Shown here: piece after piece, positions 9,708-18,211 of the stretch
Numbering within the stretch: the first letter of the stretch is position 1
Layout of the letters: each line of letters starts with the position of its first letter
Assembly: GCF_014282275.1 (NCBI RefSeq)
Contig: NZ_VFIA01000001.1
Location: 124,001 to 188,000, forward strand
Direction of reading: 5' to 3'
Origin: Spirosoma utsteinense
GTDB lineage: Bacteria; Bacteroidota; Bacteroidia; Cytophagales; Spirosomataceae
Length of the DNA stretch: 64,000 bases
Notes under the pieces: model-generated
Database searches by the model: none
What the model was told of the DNA's origin: nothing
Seen by the model: only the letters and a program-made list of their open reading frames with translations
Position numbers and translations under genes: made by a program

Positions 9708-11564
9708 ATGAAAAAAAACGCCCGGCTCCTGTATTTACTTACTGTCTGGATATTTTTTGCACCCAATAGCCCGTCCGCAGCAACTCCCCTAACGGACGAC
9801 GAAACGCCCCCGGCCCCCATACCCAGCATCACCTACGTACTCTCGATGCCGGAGCCGCAAACGCACTACTTCGAAGTGGAGATGCAGCTTAAAAACAGCG
9901 CTGCGGCTACCAATGCCAAAAAGAACGGTTACGTCGATATTAAAATGCCGGTCTGGACACCGGGCTCCTACCTGATTCGGGAGTATGCGAAGAATGTAGA
10001 AGCGTTTACCGCTACCGCTGGTGGCAAAGCCGTCGCCAGCGACAAAATCCGCAAAAATGCCTGGCGCGTTTACTCCGCCGACAATGACCTGACGATTCGC
10101 TATCGTGTGTATGCCAATGAACTCACTGTCCGGACGAGTTTCGTGGATATCGATCATGGCTACGTGACCCCGGCGGGGGTATTCATGTACCTTGATGCCC
10201 TCAAAGGTAATCCACACCGGGTGGTTGTGCAGCCTTATAAAGCCTGGAAGCAGGTAGCAACGGGGCTAAAACCTGTTGCTGGAGCCACCTTCACCTATGA
10301 AGCAGCTGATTTTGATATACTGGTCGATTCGCCTATCGAGATTGGTAACCACAAAACGTTTAGCTTCACGGCTTCCAATGTGCCCCATACCGTAGCCATG
10401 TACGGCGACGCCGAGTACAATGAGCAACGGCTGACGGCCGACTACAAACGCGTTTGCGAAGCGGCTGCGACGGTGGTAGGTGAGCATCCCTGTACAGACT
10501 ACACCTTTATTGTTCATCACATTCCGCCGGGTGGTGGAGGGCTTGAACACCTGAATTCAACAACCCTCGAAACAAACCGGTACGCCTACAGTACCGAAGC
10601 GAACTACAAGGGATTTTTGACCCTGGTCGCCCACGAATATTTTCACCTCTGGAACGTGAAGCGTATACGTCCCATTGCGTTGGGACCATTCGACTACGAG
10701 AATGAGAATTACACACACATGTTATGGCTGTCGGAAGGCTGCACCTCGTTTTACGAAGATAACATCCTCCGCCGGGCGGGTTTCCACACGCCGGAGGCTT
10801 ACCTTGGTATTGTAGCCAACGACATCACACAAATCGAGAACCAGCCCGGCAACCGCGTTCAGTCGGCTACAGAGTCGAGTTGGGATGCATGGATCAAGGG
10901 ATACCGTCCAAATGAAAATTCGTCGAATACGACAATCTCCTATTATAGCAAGGGAAGTGTGCTGGGAACGTTACTCAACCTGTCTATTCTGGCCGGCAGC
11001 AACGGCGAACGCAGCATGGACGACCTGATGCGTTACCTGTATGCTGAATACTACAAAAAACAGAAGCGCGGATTTACCGATGACGAATTCCGACGTGCAG
11101 CAGAACAGATTGCCGGCCGTAAACTCGACGACTTCTTTACAACAGCGCTTACAACAGCCGATCCTATTCAGTACAATGCGTATTTCGAGCCGGTCGGTCT
11201 TCAACTGGTCAATGTGGCTGGTAAGACGCAGGATGGCTTCCTGGGTGCGACTACGAGCGTGGTTAACGGAAAGTCAACGGTTACCAGCGTTCGGCGTGGT
11301 TCGGCGGCTTACACGGATGGGCTGAATGTAGGCGATGAACTAATTTCCGTCAACGGCCTGCGGGTGGGCGATGACCTGCTGCGATTCGTTAGCGGTCGGC
11401 GCGTGGGCGACGTTTTGCAACTCGTCGTTAACCGGTCGGGTCAGCTCCGGGAATTGCCCGTTAAGCTAACCCAAAATCCGCTGGTCAGTTACCGGCTGGA
11501 GCCCACAGCCAACCAGACAGCAGCGCAAAAATCACTTTACGCTAAATGGCTATTTATCAAGTAA
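9708..11564 (+). CDS. M61-family glycyl aminopeptidase-like metallopeptidase with PDZ domain
   Basis: About 618 residues from the ATG at 9708; this start places a signal peptide (MKKNARLLYLLTVWIFF) at the N-terminus, whereas the longer frame from 9654 adds a basic leader. Domains: N-terminal beta-sandwich (about 35-220), thermolysin-like catalytic domain with the zinc motif HEYFH (H309 and H313) and the downstream glutamate in LWLSEGCTSFYED, then a PDZ-like domain near 520-600 (GSAAYTDGLNVGDELISVNG). M61 enzymes remove N-terminal Gly or Ala; here it is probably periplasmic or surface-bound. The stop codon forms the first bases of a 35-bp hairpin. Confidence 0.92.
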   Translation: MKKNARLLYLLTVWIFFAPNSPSAATPLTDDETPPAPIPSITYVLSMPEPQTHYFEVEMQLKNSAAATNAKKNGYVDIKMPVWTPGSYLIREYAKNVEAFTATAGGKAVASDKIRKNAWRVYSADNDLTIRYRVYANELTVRTSFVDIDHGYVTPAGVFMYLDALKGNPHRVVVQPYKAWKQVATGLKPVAGATFTYEAADFDILVDSPIEIGNHKTFSFTASNVPHTVAMYGDAEYNEQRLTADYKRVCEAAATVVGEHPCTDYTFIVHHIPPGGGGLEHLNSTTLETNRYAYSTEANYKGFLTLVAHEYFHLWNVKRIRPIALGPFDYENENYTHMLWLSEGCTSFYEDNILRRAGFHTPEAYLGIVANDITQIENQPGNRVQSATESSWDAWIKGYRPNENSSNTTISYYSKGSVLGTLLNLSILAGSNGERSMDDLMRYLYAEYYKKQKRGFTDDEFRRAAEQIAGRKLDDFFTTALTTADPIQYNAYFEPVGLQLVNVAGKTQDGFLGATTSVVNGKSTVTSVRRGSAAYTDGLNVGDELISVNGLRVGDDLLRFVSGRRVGDVLQLVVNRSGQLRELPVKLTQNPLVSYRLEPTANQTAAQKSLYAKWLFIK

Positions 11565-11633
11565 GCAGACAGTTTTATACACAACAGGCCCGGCGATTTC
11601 GCCGGGCCTGTTGTGTATAAAACTGTCTGCTTA
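11562..11633. terminator. 35-bp perfect inverted repeat at the end of the M61 gene
   Basis: Bases 11562-11596 are perfectly complementary to 11599-11633 with only 2 unpaired bases between. The left arm starts with the TAA stop of the peptidase gene. The stem holds a GC-rich core (AGGCCCGGCGA/TCGCCGGGCCT). It separates the peptidase gene from a convergent minus-strand gene and probably terminates both, although no long T-run follows. Confidence 0.7.
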
Positions 11634-11664
11634 GGGTTGAAACATGCCTGGGCAGAATGCCAGA

Positions 11665-11853
11665 CTACCGGTTATCTCTTCTCCGCTTGACCGATGTCCG
11701 ACTGGCTACTTCGGCCTGAAATTTAATTTTCAATTGACGATCCAGTTCTTTGTCGCGGGGTACATAAATACTGGTCTTACCGTCCCAGGACTTGAGTAGC
11801 CAGTATACATTGTCGGTAGTAGGCGGAATAGACGTGTAAACAGGTTTGCTCAT
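11665..11853 (-). CDS. small basic hypothetical protein
   Basis: A 62-residue ORF, MSKPVYTSIPPTTDNVYWLL at the start and a strongly basic end (SVKRRRDNR). No signal peptide or membrane segment. It sits in the same direction as, and after, the cold-shock gene, with a 7-bp hairpin (11904-11910 with 11922-11928) between them. I do not recognise a family. The regular amino-acid make-up and absence of a better frame make it a plausible real gene. Confidence 0.5.
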   Translation of the reverse strand: MSKPVYTSIPPTTDNVYWLLKSWDGKTSIYVPRDKELDRQLKIKFQAEVASRTSVKRRRDNR

Positions 11854-11903
11854 GCTATATACGGTGGGTTAAAACAGTACGATACGAATGGTAAAAAAAG
11901 GGT

Positions 11904-11928
11904 GTAGGCAATTTGCTCAACTGCCTAC
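11904..11928. terminator. small hairpin between cold-shock gene and small ORF
   Basis: GTAGGCA (11904-11910) pairs with TGCCTAC (11922-11928), 11-nt loop. No clear T-run; may be a weak terminator or leader structure for the small minus-strand ORF. Confidence 0.35.
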
Positions 11929-11951
11929 GAATGGGGAAAGGGAAGACGCAC

Positions 11952-11984
11952 GTTTAGAAGGTGATCGAACGGATCACCCTAAAC
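11952..11984 (-). terminator. hairpin overlapping the stop codon of the cold-shock gene
   Basis: GTTTAG-AA-GGTGATC (11952-11966) pairs with GATCACC-CTAAAC (11972-11984): 13 bp with a 2-nt bulge and 5-nt loop. The right arm contains the stop codon of the minus-strand cold-shock gene (11979-11981), so a terminating ribosome would cover part of the structure. Confidence 0.55.
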
Positions 11985-12422
11985 GATTTTTTTTACGTCG
12001 ACGGCGTTAGGGCCTTTAGGCGTCATGGTAATGGCAAACGTTACCTTGTCCATTTCATTGATTGGCTCTGTCAGTGCGTTGATGTGCACGAAAATGCTGG
12101 CCTGGTTTTGCTGGTCTTTGATGAAACCGTAGCCCTTGGAAGCGTTAAAGAAGGTTACTACCCCCTGACGCGTCACTTCCTGCGGGGCTTCATCATCCTG
12201 TTTGGCCACGCCAATCTGGATATCCTCCTCGTTAATTTGCCGCTTTCTTCGCGGATCGGGCGGGGTAGAGGAGATGTTGCCGTTCTCGTCGACATACGCC
12301 ATCATCTGGTCAAGAGGCTGACCCTTCTGCGCGGTTGCTTTCCGGTCCTCCTTCTTTTCCTGCTTATCTTTTCTCTTTTTCTGTCTTAATTTCTCTTTTT
12401 CCTTCTTACTAAATGATTCCAT
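11979..12422 (-). CDS. cold-shock domain protein with lysine-rich N-terminal extension
   Basis: A 147-residue protein. The C-terminal 65 residues form a cold-shock fold: the start VTRQGVVTFFNASKGYGFIK contains the RNP1 motif KGYGFI, and SIFVHI is RNP2. The first 80 residues are a very basic, lysine/glutamate-rich, probably disordered or helical arm. CSD proteins bind single-stranded RNA and act as RNA chaperones; the arm may add RNA or ribosome affinity (inference). The upstream 378 bp contain no gene and could hold a long leader, common for cold-shock mRNAs, but no defined element was recognised. Confidence 0.9.
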   Translation of the reverse strand: MESFSKKEKEKLRQKKRKDKQEKKEDRKATAQKGQPLDQMMAYVDENGNISSTPPDPRRKRQINEEDIQIGVAKQDDEAPQEVTRQGVVTFFNASKGYGFIKDQQNQASIFVHINALTEPINEMDKVTFAITMTPKGPNAVDVKKIV

Positions 12423-12800
12423 AGTTTGTGTCTAATCTCGCGGGCGAACCATGGTAAACGTCATGGGTTTAATTCGAGAATGATACCCTGGTAAGATCGA
12501 TAGGGCTGTAAAAAATCTAGTTAAAACAGTCCTTCATTTAGAGAACCATTGGTAACTGAAATTAGTTGTTTATGGCTCATATATTGTAAAAAGTTTTCTG
12601 CTTCTTTTGTAGAACGGGCTTTTTTCATTCAGACGACTACACCGCAACCCCGTGCGTTTATGCCTTTGCGCAAGGAACGCAAGTTTATCGTAGCCAGCCG
12701 GTAGCGTCCGCCCCAAGGATAGTACGGGTATCAGGCACCGCTGAATGCCTTTATGGTGTAGCTACCAACACTGGCCATCGTTACTTCACGTTGAACCCCC
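12423..12800. other. gene-free interval between divergent genes
   Basis: 378 bp between the cold-shock gene (minus) and the GH106-type gene (plus). It is AT-rich in its middle (12520-12640). Only very short ORFs are present. No complete TTG/TAnnTTTG promoter was found for either strand; TGCCTTTG near 12661-12668 is one mismatch away but lacks a -33 TTG. Confidence 0.6.
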
Positions 12801-15392
12801 ATGCACATTTTTCGCTTCATTCGCTGCTTCACGATTGCGGGCCTGTTTACGATTGGGCTAGCCGCTGCTCAAACGGCTGACCGAGAACCCACATCCCTTG
12901 CGAAACCGGTCAATACAGCCCGCCCCTGGACATTCTGGTGGTGGATGGGTAGTACCGTCAACGAAACAGAACTTACGCTTCAGCTGGAGCAACTGGCCGA
13001 AGCAGGCATCGGGGGCGTTCATATCATACCCATTTACGGCGTAAAAGGATATGAAAATCAGGCTATCCCGTTTTTAAGCAAGCGGTGGCTGGCTGTCTTT
13101 GCCCACACGGTTCGGGAGGCCAGTCGGCTGGGCTTGGGAGTCGATCTGACAAACGGTACCGGCTGGCCGTTTGGGGGCCCCACCGTCACGCCCTATATGG
13201 CCGCTCAGAAATGGCAGCTAACCGGTAGCCAACTGACGGCTTCGCTGACGAATCAACAGGTAAAACGCCCGGCACCGGGCGGGGCAGGGCCGGCGCTGAA
13301 CTACTTCGACGCACAGGCTACCGGCCGGTACCTGCGCTGGTTCGATTCAACGCTGGCAACCCTCCCTGAACGGCCAAGGGCCGTTTATAACGACTCCTAC
13401 GAATTGTTCGGCGCGAACTGGACCGGTAACTTTCTCAGTGAGTTCAGAAAACGAAGGGGGTATGCCCTGGACAGCCAACTCCCTGCTTTTCTGGATACAA
13501 ATCAGACCGACATGTCGATCCGGGTTCGGCAGGATTACCACGAAACCCTGTCCGATCTGCTGGCGGATGGATTTACCAAAACCTGGACCGGCTGGGCTAC
13601 CCGCCAGCACTATGCAACCCGGAACCAGGCGCATGGGTCGCCCGGGAATCTGCTCGACCTGTATGCGCTGGCCGATATACCAGAGACAGAATCGTTTGGT
13701 AGCAGCCGGTTTGCCATTCCGGGCTTACGGGTGGACGAAGGGTATGAGGTCGACAACTTTGGTACACCTCATCCATTGGCTATGAAGTTTGCTTCCTCGG
13801 CGGCAAACCTGACGGGGAAGCGCCTGGTCAGTTCCGAAACGGGAACGTGGCTGGCGAATCATTTCAATGTGTCGCTCACGCAGTTGAAACCGCAGATGGA
13901 TGAGTTATTCACGGCGGGTATCAACCACATATTTTACCACGGAATTACGTATTCACCCACCACCGAGAGCTGGCCCGGCTGGCTGTTTTATGCTTCGACC
14001 AATTACGGACCCACCGCTCATTTCTGGAAGGAGCTACCGGCGCTGAACCAGTATATTGAACACTGCCAGACCCGGTTGCAGGCCAGCAAACCCGACAATG
14101 ATGTGTTGGTTTATTTTCCTATTCACGATTTGTGGGCCACCCGGGCGAAATCGGCGGGCGGTGTTCATCAACTGGAGGTTCACCATGTTGACCGCTGGCT
14201 GTTGCCATTACCCTTTGGCCAGTTGTGCGATACGCTCCGGCAACGGGGATACTCATTCGACTATGTGTCGGATAAACAACTGAATCAGCTTGCGGTATCG
14301 GCGGGTCGGATAACGGCACCTGGTGGGCGCTACCGGGTTATTCTGATTCCGGCCTGTCAGTATATGCCCGAGACGACCTTACGTCGATTGAAGGCGTTGG
14401 CGAAACAGGGGGCGACTATTGTTTTTGAAAAGGCATTGCCGCAGCAGGCACCCGGCTTTGCTAACTATGTCAATCGAAATGCGTTGATCCAGACGCTGGG
14501 CCTGGAAATGGGGCGGCAGGAAACGATCCACGTAGCCGCAGATGTGGTACAGACACTACAAGAACTTCATGTTCCTGCCGAACAACTGGCCACGCAGGGG
14601 TTGACATTCATTCGGAAGCGGGTAGCAGGCAAGGCGGTGTATTTTATCGCGAATCTGGCAAATCAGTTCGGGTCAGGCTGGGTATCACTGTCGACCGGAG
14701 ACACCCACTGGTATCGGTACGATCCGCTTACTGACCAGACAACGGAAGTTCCTACGCGCCGAACGGCTATTGGCGGGACAGAACTGTGGTTACGGCTGTT
14801 GCCGGGGCAATCGTGCTTCCTGACGTCTTCGTCAACCTCACAGTCGGTTCGTGAGCAGAAGACAATACCCTACGGTCAGCCCGTGGTTGAGGAACTGACC
14901 GAGCCGTGGTCACTGTCGTTTCTGGCTGGAAAGCCAGCCGGATTGCCGCCTGCCAGGCTGGAACAGTTAACCAGCTGGACAACTCTGTCTGACTCGGCGA
15001 GCTATTTCTCCGGAACCGTCCGCTATGAAACATCCTTTACCCTGTCGGCATCGCCAACTCCGTCGGCAACCTACCGGCTGTCGCTCGGCGACGTGTGGGA
15101 AACCGCTCGTGTCTGGCTAAATGGGCAGGAAGTAGGTTTGGCGTGGTCATTGCCCTTTGAGATGACCATTCCTGTTGCACTGCTCAAACATGGCAAGAAT
15201 AAATTAACCATCGAGGTAGTCAACCTGTCGGCCAATTACATGCGATTGCGGGATGGGCAGTTGCCCGATTGGAAGAAGTTCTACGATATCAACCTCGTCG
15301 ATATTCGATACAAACCATTCGATGCCACCAAATGGAAACCGGCACCTTCCGGTTTGTTGGGGCCTGTTCGGCTGCTTAGCGAGGCAAACTAA
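12801..15392 (+). CDS. GH106-type glycoside hydrolase (alpha-L-rhamnosidase-like)
   Basis: An 863-residue secreted protein; signal peptide at 1-23 (CFTIAGLFTIGLAAAQ). The TIM-barrel part shows marks of GH106/alpha-L-rhamnosidase-like enzymes: RPWTFWWWMGSTVNE near the start, GVDLTNGTGWPFGGP, YNDSYELFGANWTGNF (with E201), SSETGTW (E346) and INHIFYHG. The C-terminal 150 residues look like a galactose-binding-type beta sandwich (VWLNGQEVGLAWSLPFEM). It is somewhat shorter than many GH106 enzymes. Expected substrate is rhamnose-containing plant polysaccharide such as rhamnogalacturonan; this is by family only, and no SusC/SusD pair is nearby. Confidence 0.85.
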   Translation: MHIFRFIRCFTIAGLFTIGLAAAQTADREPTSLAKPVNTARPWTFWWWMGSTVNETELTLQLEQLAEAGIGGVHIIPIYGVKGYENQAIPFLSKRWLAVFAHTVREASRLGLGVDLTNGTGWPFGGPTVTPYMAAQKWQLTGSQLTASLTNQQVKRPAPGGAGPALNYFDAQATGRYLRWFDSTLATLPERPRAVYNDSYELFGANWTGNFLSEFRKRRGYALDSQLPAFLDTNQTDMSIRVRQDYHETLSDLLADGFTKTWTGWATRQHYATRNQAHGSPGNLLDLYALADIPETESFGSSRFAIPGLRVDEGYEVDNFGTPHPLAMKFASSAANLTGKRLVSSETGTWLANHFNVSLTQLKPQMDELFTAGINHIFYHGITYSPTTESWPGWLFYASTNYGPTAHFWKELPALNQYIEHCQTRLQASKPDNDVLVYFPIHDLWATRAKSAGGVHQLEVHHVDRWLLPLPFGQLCDTLRQRGYSFDYVSDKQLNQLAVSAGRITAPGGRYRVILIPACQYMPETTLRRLKALAKQGATIVFEKALPQQAPGFANYVNRNALIQTLGLEMGRQETIHVAADVVQTLQELHVPAEQLATQGLTFIRKRVAGKAVYFIANLANQFGSGWVSLSTGDTHWYRYDPLTDQTTEVPTRRTAIGGTELWLRLLPGQSCFLTSSSTSQSVREQKTIPYGQPVVEELTEPWSLSFLAGKPAGLPPARLEQLTSWTTLSDSASYFSGTVRYETSFTLSASPTPSATYRLSLGDVWETARVWLNGQEVGLAWSLPFEMTIPVALLKHGKNKLTIEVVNLSANYMRLRDGQLPDWKKFYDINLVDIRYKPFDATKWKPAPSGLLGPVRLLSEAN

Positions 15393-15466
15393 CAACTGAG
15401 CCAGGTAAGAGCGGGTGAGACAGCTATAAATCGGCCCACCGGTCCTTACCTGACACAGTCGTCAAC

Positions 15467-17107
15467 TCAAAGGCTCTTCCTGGTTAGTTCACCATCGATG
15501 TTTCGCCAGATCGCCAACGGATTTTCGTTCTGTAGCGCCAGCGGCAGCAGCGTGTTGGGGAAGCTCTGGTAGGTGACAGGTCTAACGAAACGCAGGATGG
15601 CTCCGGTCCCGACAGAGGTGCTGCGCCCTCCGTCTGTTGTGGCCGGGAATGGTCCCCCGTGTGTCATGGCTTCGCTCACCTCTACGCCCGTCGGGAAGCC
15701 CCCGAACAATATCCGGCCAACATTACGTTGCAGCAATTCGATCCAGTTATAGGCCGACTGGTTTAATTCTGCCTCCGATGCATAGAGTGTCGCCGTTAGC
15801 TGGCCTTCCAGCATGTTCAGACACTCGGCTAGTTCAGCCTCCGTATGGCAGACGACAATCAGCGAACTCGGTCCGAATACTTCATGACTCATATCGGGAC
15901 TCAGTAGAAAGAGTTGAGCCGTAGTGGTCAGTACGGCCGGACGCCCTTCGGTTCGGTCATCGCTGGGTTCGCTTTCGCTCTCGGCCAGCAGATGCACGCC
16001 GGGAATCACCCGAATCTGCTGGATACCCTTCTGAAACGCTTTATGGATTCCTGCATTAAGCATCGTAGCCGGTGACGATGCCTTTATCTTTTCAGCCACC
16101 GTACTCAGAAATTGTTCGGTTTGACGCGACGGGGCTGACGTACCTGTCTGTTCATCAGGTTCGGTTGAGTCGAGCAGGAAAGTAAGGCCGGGGTTGGTAC
16201 AGAACTGACCGACACCCAGCGTTACGGAGGCCGCTAAGCCAGCCGCCACCGTTTCTGCCTGTTGCGCCAGCGCCCCCGGTAATATCACCACCGGATTTAC
16301 GGAACTCATTTCGGCATAAACGGGAATAGGCTCGGGGCGCTCGTTGGCTACCCGCTGTATAGCCAGCCCGCCAGCCCGTGAGCCTGTGAAACCAACGGCT
16401 TTTACGGCAGGGTGTGCGACCAGAGCCTGTGCTACGTCGTTATCGGCATGGACCAGCGAAAAGACGCCGTCCGGCATGCCGGTTTTCTCCGCAGCGGCTA
16501 CGATGGCCTGCCCCACCAGCGACGACGTGCCGGGGTGGGAGGGATGGGCCTTGACAACTACCGGACAGCCTGCCGCCAGTGCCGAGGCTGTATCGCCACC
16601 AGCCACCGAAAAAGCGAGGGGAAAGTTACTGGCTCCAAAGACCACTACAGGCCCCAGCGGAACCAGCATCCGCCGTAAGTCTACGCGTGGTACCGGTGTT
16701 CGGTCGGGAAGGGCGGTGTTGATGCGGGCATCTACCCATGACCCCTCGCGGAGCAGGTTGGCAAACATCCGTAACTGACCCGTGGTGCGTCCCCGTTCGC
16801 CCGTAATACGGCCTGTAGGCAGGCCGCTTTCGAGGACGGCCCGGTCAATGAGCTCCTGGCCGATGGCGTCAATTTCAACGGCTATGGCGTCCAGGAAATC
16901 GGCGCGCCGGTGGGGGTGTAAGTTTGAATAGGCTGAGAAAGCGGCTGCCGCTTTCTCGACGGCTCTATTGGCCTGCTCATTAGAAACGTTGGTAAATTCG
17001 TCTTCCAGAACTTGGGCCTGGGCGGGTGCCAGGGCCTGAAAAAGGTCGCCATCACCTGAAACCGGTTCGTTACCGATGAAACTGGCGGTGAAATAAGTTG
17101 CTTGCAT
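15467..17107 (-). CDS. NADP-dependent alpha-ketoglutaric semialdehyde dehydrogenase
   Basis: A 546-residue aldehyde dehydrogenase of the KGSADH (2,5-dioxovalerate dehydrogenase) subgroup, which oxidises the semialdehyde to 2-oxoglutarate at the end of non-phosphorylating pentose, hexarate or hydroxyproline breakdown. Catalytic Cys303 lies in LGVGQFCTNPGLTF and general base Glu266 in VYAEMSSVNP; the nucleotide region shows VVFGASNFPLAFSVAGGDTA, the subgroup hallmark. It follows the sugar-isomerase-like gene in the same direction after an 84-bp gap containing a hairpin. No dehydratase or aldolase of the same pathway is in the window. Confidence 0.92.
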   Translation of the reverse strand: MQATYFTASFIGNEPVSGDGDLFQALAPAQAQVLEDEFTNVSNEQANRAVEKAAAAFSAYSNLHPHRRADFLDAIAVEIDAIGQELIDRAVLESGLPTGRITGERGRTTGQLRMFANLLREGSWVDARINTALPDRTPVPRVDLRRMLVPLGPVVVFGASNFPLAFSVAGGDTASALAAGCPVVVKAHPSHPGTSSLVGQAIVAAAEKTGMPDGVFSLVHADNDVAQALVAHPAVKAVGFTGSRAGGLAIQRVANERPEPIPVYAEMSSVNPVVILPGALAQQAETVAAGLAASVTLGVGQFCTNPGLTFLLDSTEPDEQTGTSAPSRQTEQFLSTVAEKIKASSPATMLNAGIHKAFQKGIQQIRVIPGVHLLAESESEPSDDRTEGRPAVLTTTAQLFLLSPDMSHEVFGPSSLIVVCHTEAELAECLNMLEGQLTATLYASEAELNQSAYNWIELLQRNVGRILFGGFPTGVEVSEAMTHGGPFPATTDGGRSTSVGTGAILRFVRPVTYQSFPNTLLPLALQNENPLAIWRNIDGELTRKSL

Positions 17108-17130
17108 GTAATTGAGTCGTTTTTATAGGT

Positions 17131-17181
17131 AAACACCGGGCAGGCTGCGACATAGTCCACGTCGCAGCCTGCCCGGTGTTT
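17131..17181 (-). terminator. 21-bp perfect inverted repeat between two minus-strand genes
   Basis: 17131-17151 pairs perfectly with 17161-17181 (9-nt loop). It lies 10 bp after the stop of the sugar-isomerase-like gene and 24 bp before the start of the KGSADH gene, so it probably terminates or attenuates between them. Confidence 0.65.
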
Positions 17182-17191
17182 CTAAAAGCCA

Positions 17192-18133
17192 TTATACCAT
17201 AGCGCCGGTACGTTCCAGGAGCGCTTTCGTCTTGCGAATTCCTTCGTACTCATCGGTTGTCTGGCCTTCATATTCAATCCCGACAATACCCCGGAAACCA
17301 CCGTCCTTGACAATTTTCATCATCTTCATGTAATCGACGAGCTTGTCATTTCCCTGTTCATCGAAGTCGTGCGTTTTAGCAGATATGCCTTTAGCATAGG
17401 GCAACATTTCCTTTGTGCCCTTGTAGCGGTCATAATCTTCAACACAATCGCCCCCCCACTCGGTGCCATTATCGGCCCGGCGCAGGCAGAAATTGCCGAA
17501 GTCAGGTAAGGTGCCCACGTTTTTCATGTTTACCTGCTTCATCACACTCGCCAGCCACTCGCCGTTGGACGAGTAACCCCCGTGGTTTTCAACGATCACG
17601 TTGATGTTCGAGGATTTCGCAAATTCGCCCAGCTTTCCCAGACCATCGATCGCGCTCTTCATCACATCGGCCGATGCGCCAACGCCGTGGGCATTGACCC
17701 GGATGGTTTTGCAGCCCAGATATTTAGCACACTCGACCCATTTCTTGTGGTTGTCGACCGCTTTCTGGCGTTTCGCTGCGTCGAGGTCACCTAGTCCGCC
17801 TTCGCCATCGATCATGATCAGGTGATTCGAAACGCCATTGTCTTTGCAGCGGGCCAGCAAATCGTTCAGGTAAGCCGTGTCGTTGGCTTTATCCTTGAAA
17901 AACTGGTTTACATACTCCACAATACTGATATCGAACTCTTTCTTGGCAATAGCGGGGAAGTCGAGGTTCGTGATTTTTTTGGCGAACAAGGCTTTATGCA
18001 GCGACCATTCGGCGAGCGAGATATCGAAGAACATTTTTTTCTTGGTTATTTCAGCGAAAGCTGCGGGCATAAGCGCCAGACCGGCAGCAGCTCCGGTAGC
18101 CTGTTTAATAAAGGAACGGCGATCAGTTTTCAT
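17192..18133 (-). CDS. Tat-exported xylose-isomerase-like TIM-barrel protein
   Basis: 313 residues with a twin-arginine signal (MKTDRRSFIKQATGAAAGLA, RR at 5-6, cleavage after AFA). The body is a sugar phosphate isomerase/epimerase TIM barrel: VENHGGYSSNGEW and GIVGIEYEGQ carry the acidic and His metal ligands typical of the family (also TLPDFGNFC). Export by Tat fits a folded, metal-loaded periplasmic enzyme. Such proteins are abundant in Bacteroidota and mostly uncharacterised; sugar epimerisation or isomerisation is the expected chemistry, substrate unknown. Confidence 0.85.
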   Translation of the reverse strand: MKTDRRSFIKQATGAAAGLALMPAAFAEITKKKMFFDISLAEWSLHKALFAKKITNLDFPAIAKKEFDISIVEYVNQFFKDKANDTAYLNDLLARCKDNGVSNHLIMIDGEGGLGDLDAAKRQKAVDNHKKWVECAKYLGCKTIRVNAHGVGASADVMKSAIDGLGKLGEFAKSSNINVIVENHGGYSSNGEWLASVMKQVNMKNVGTLPDFGNFCLRRADNGTEWGGDCVEDYDRYKGTKEMLPYAKGISAKTHDFDEQGNDKLVDYMKMMKIVKDGGFRGIVGIEYEGQTTDEYEGIRKTKALLERTGAMV

Positions 18134-18211
18134 GGGGAATAAGGAGTAGGTTTTGAGTTTATGACTTTGGAGTGCTAAACTACGAACTCAAAATCGTATA
18201 TACCATAACCA

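Noticed and set aside
11562-11633. Long palindrome as an attachment site or transposon end
   Set aside because: No integrase, transposase, target duplication or second copy is present; its place at a stop codon between convergent genes fits a terminator better.
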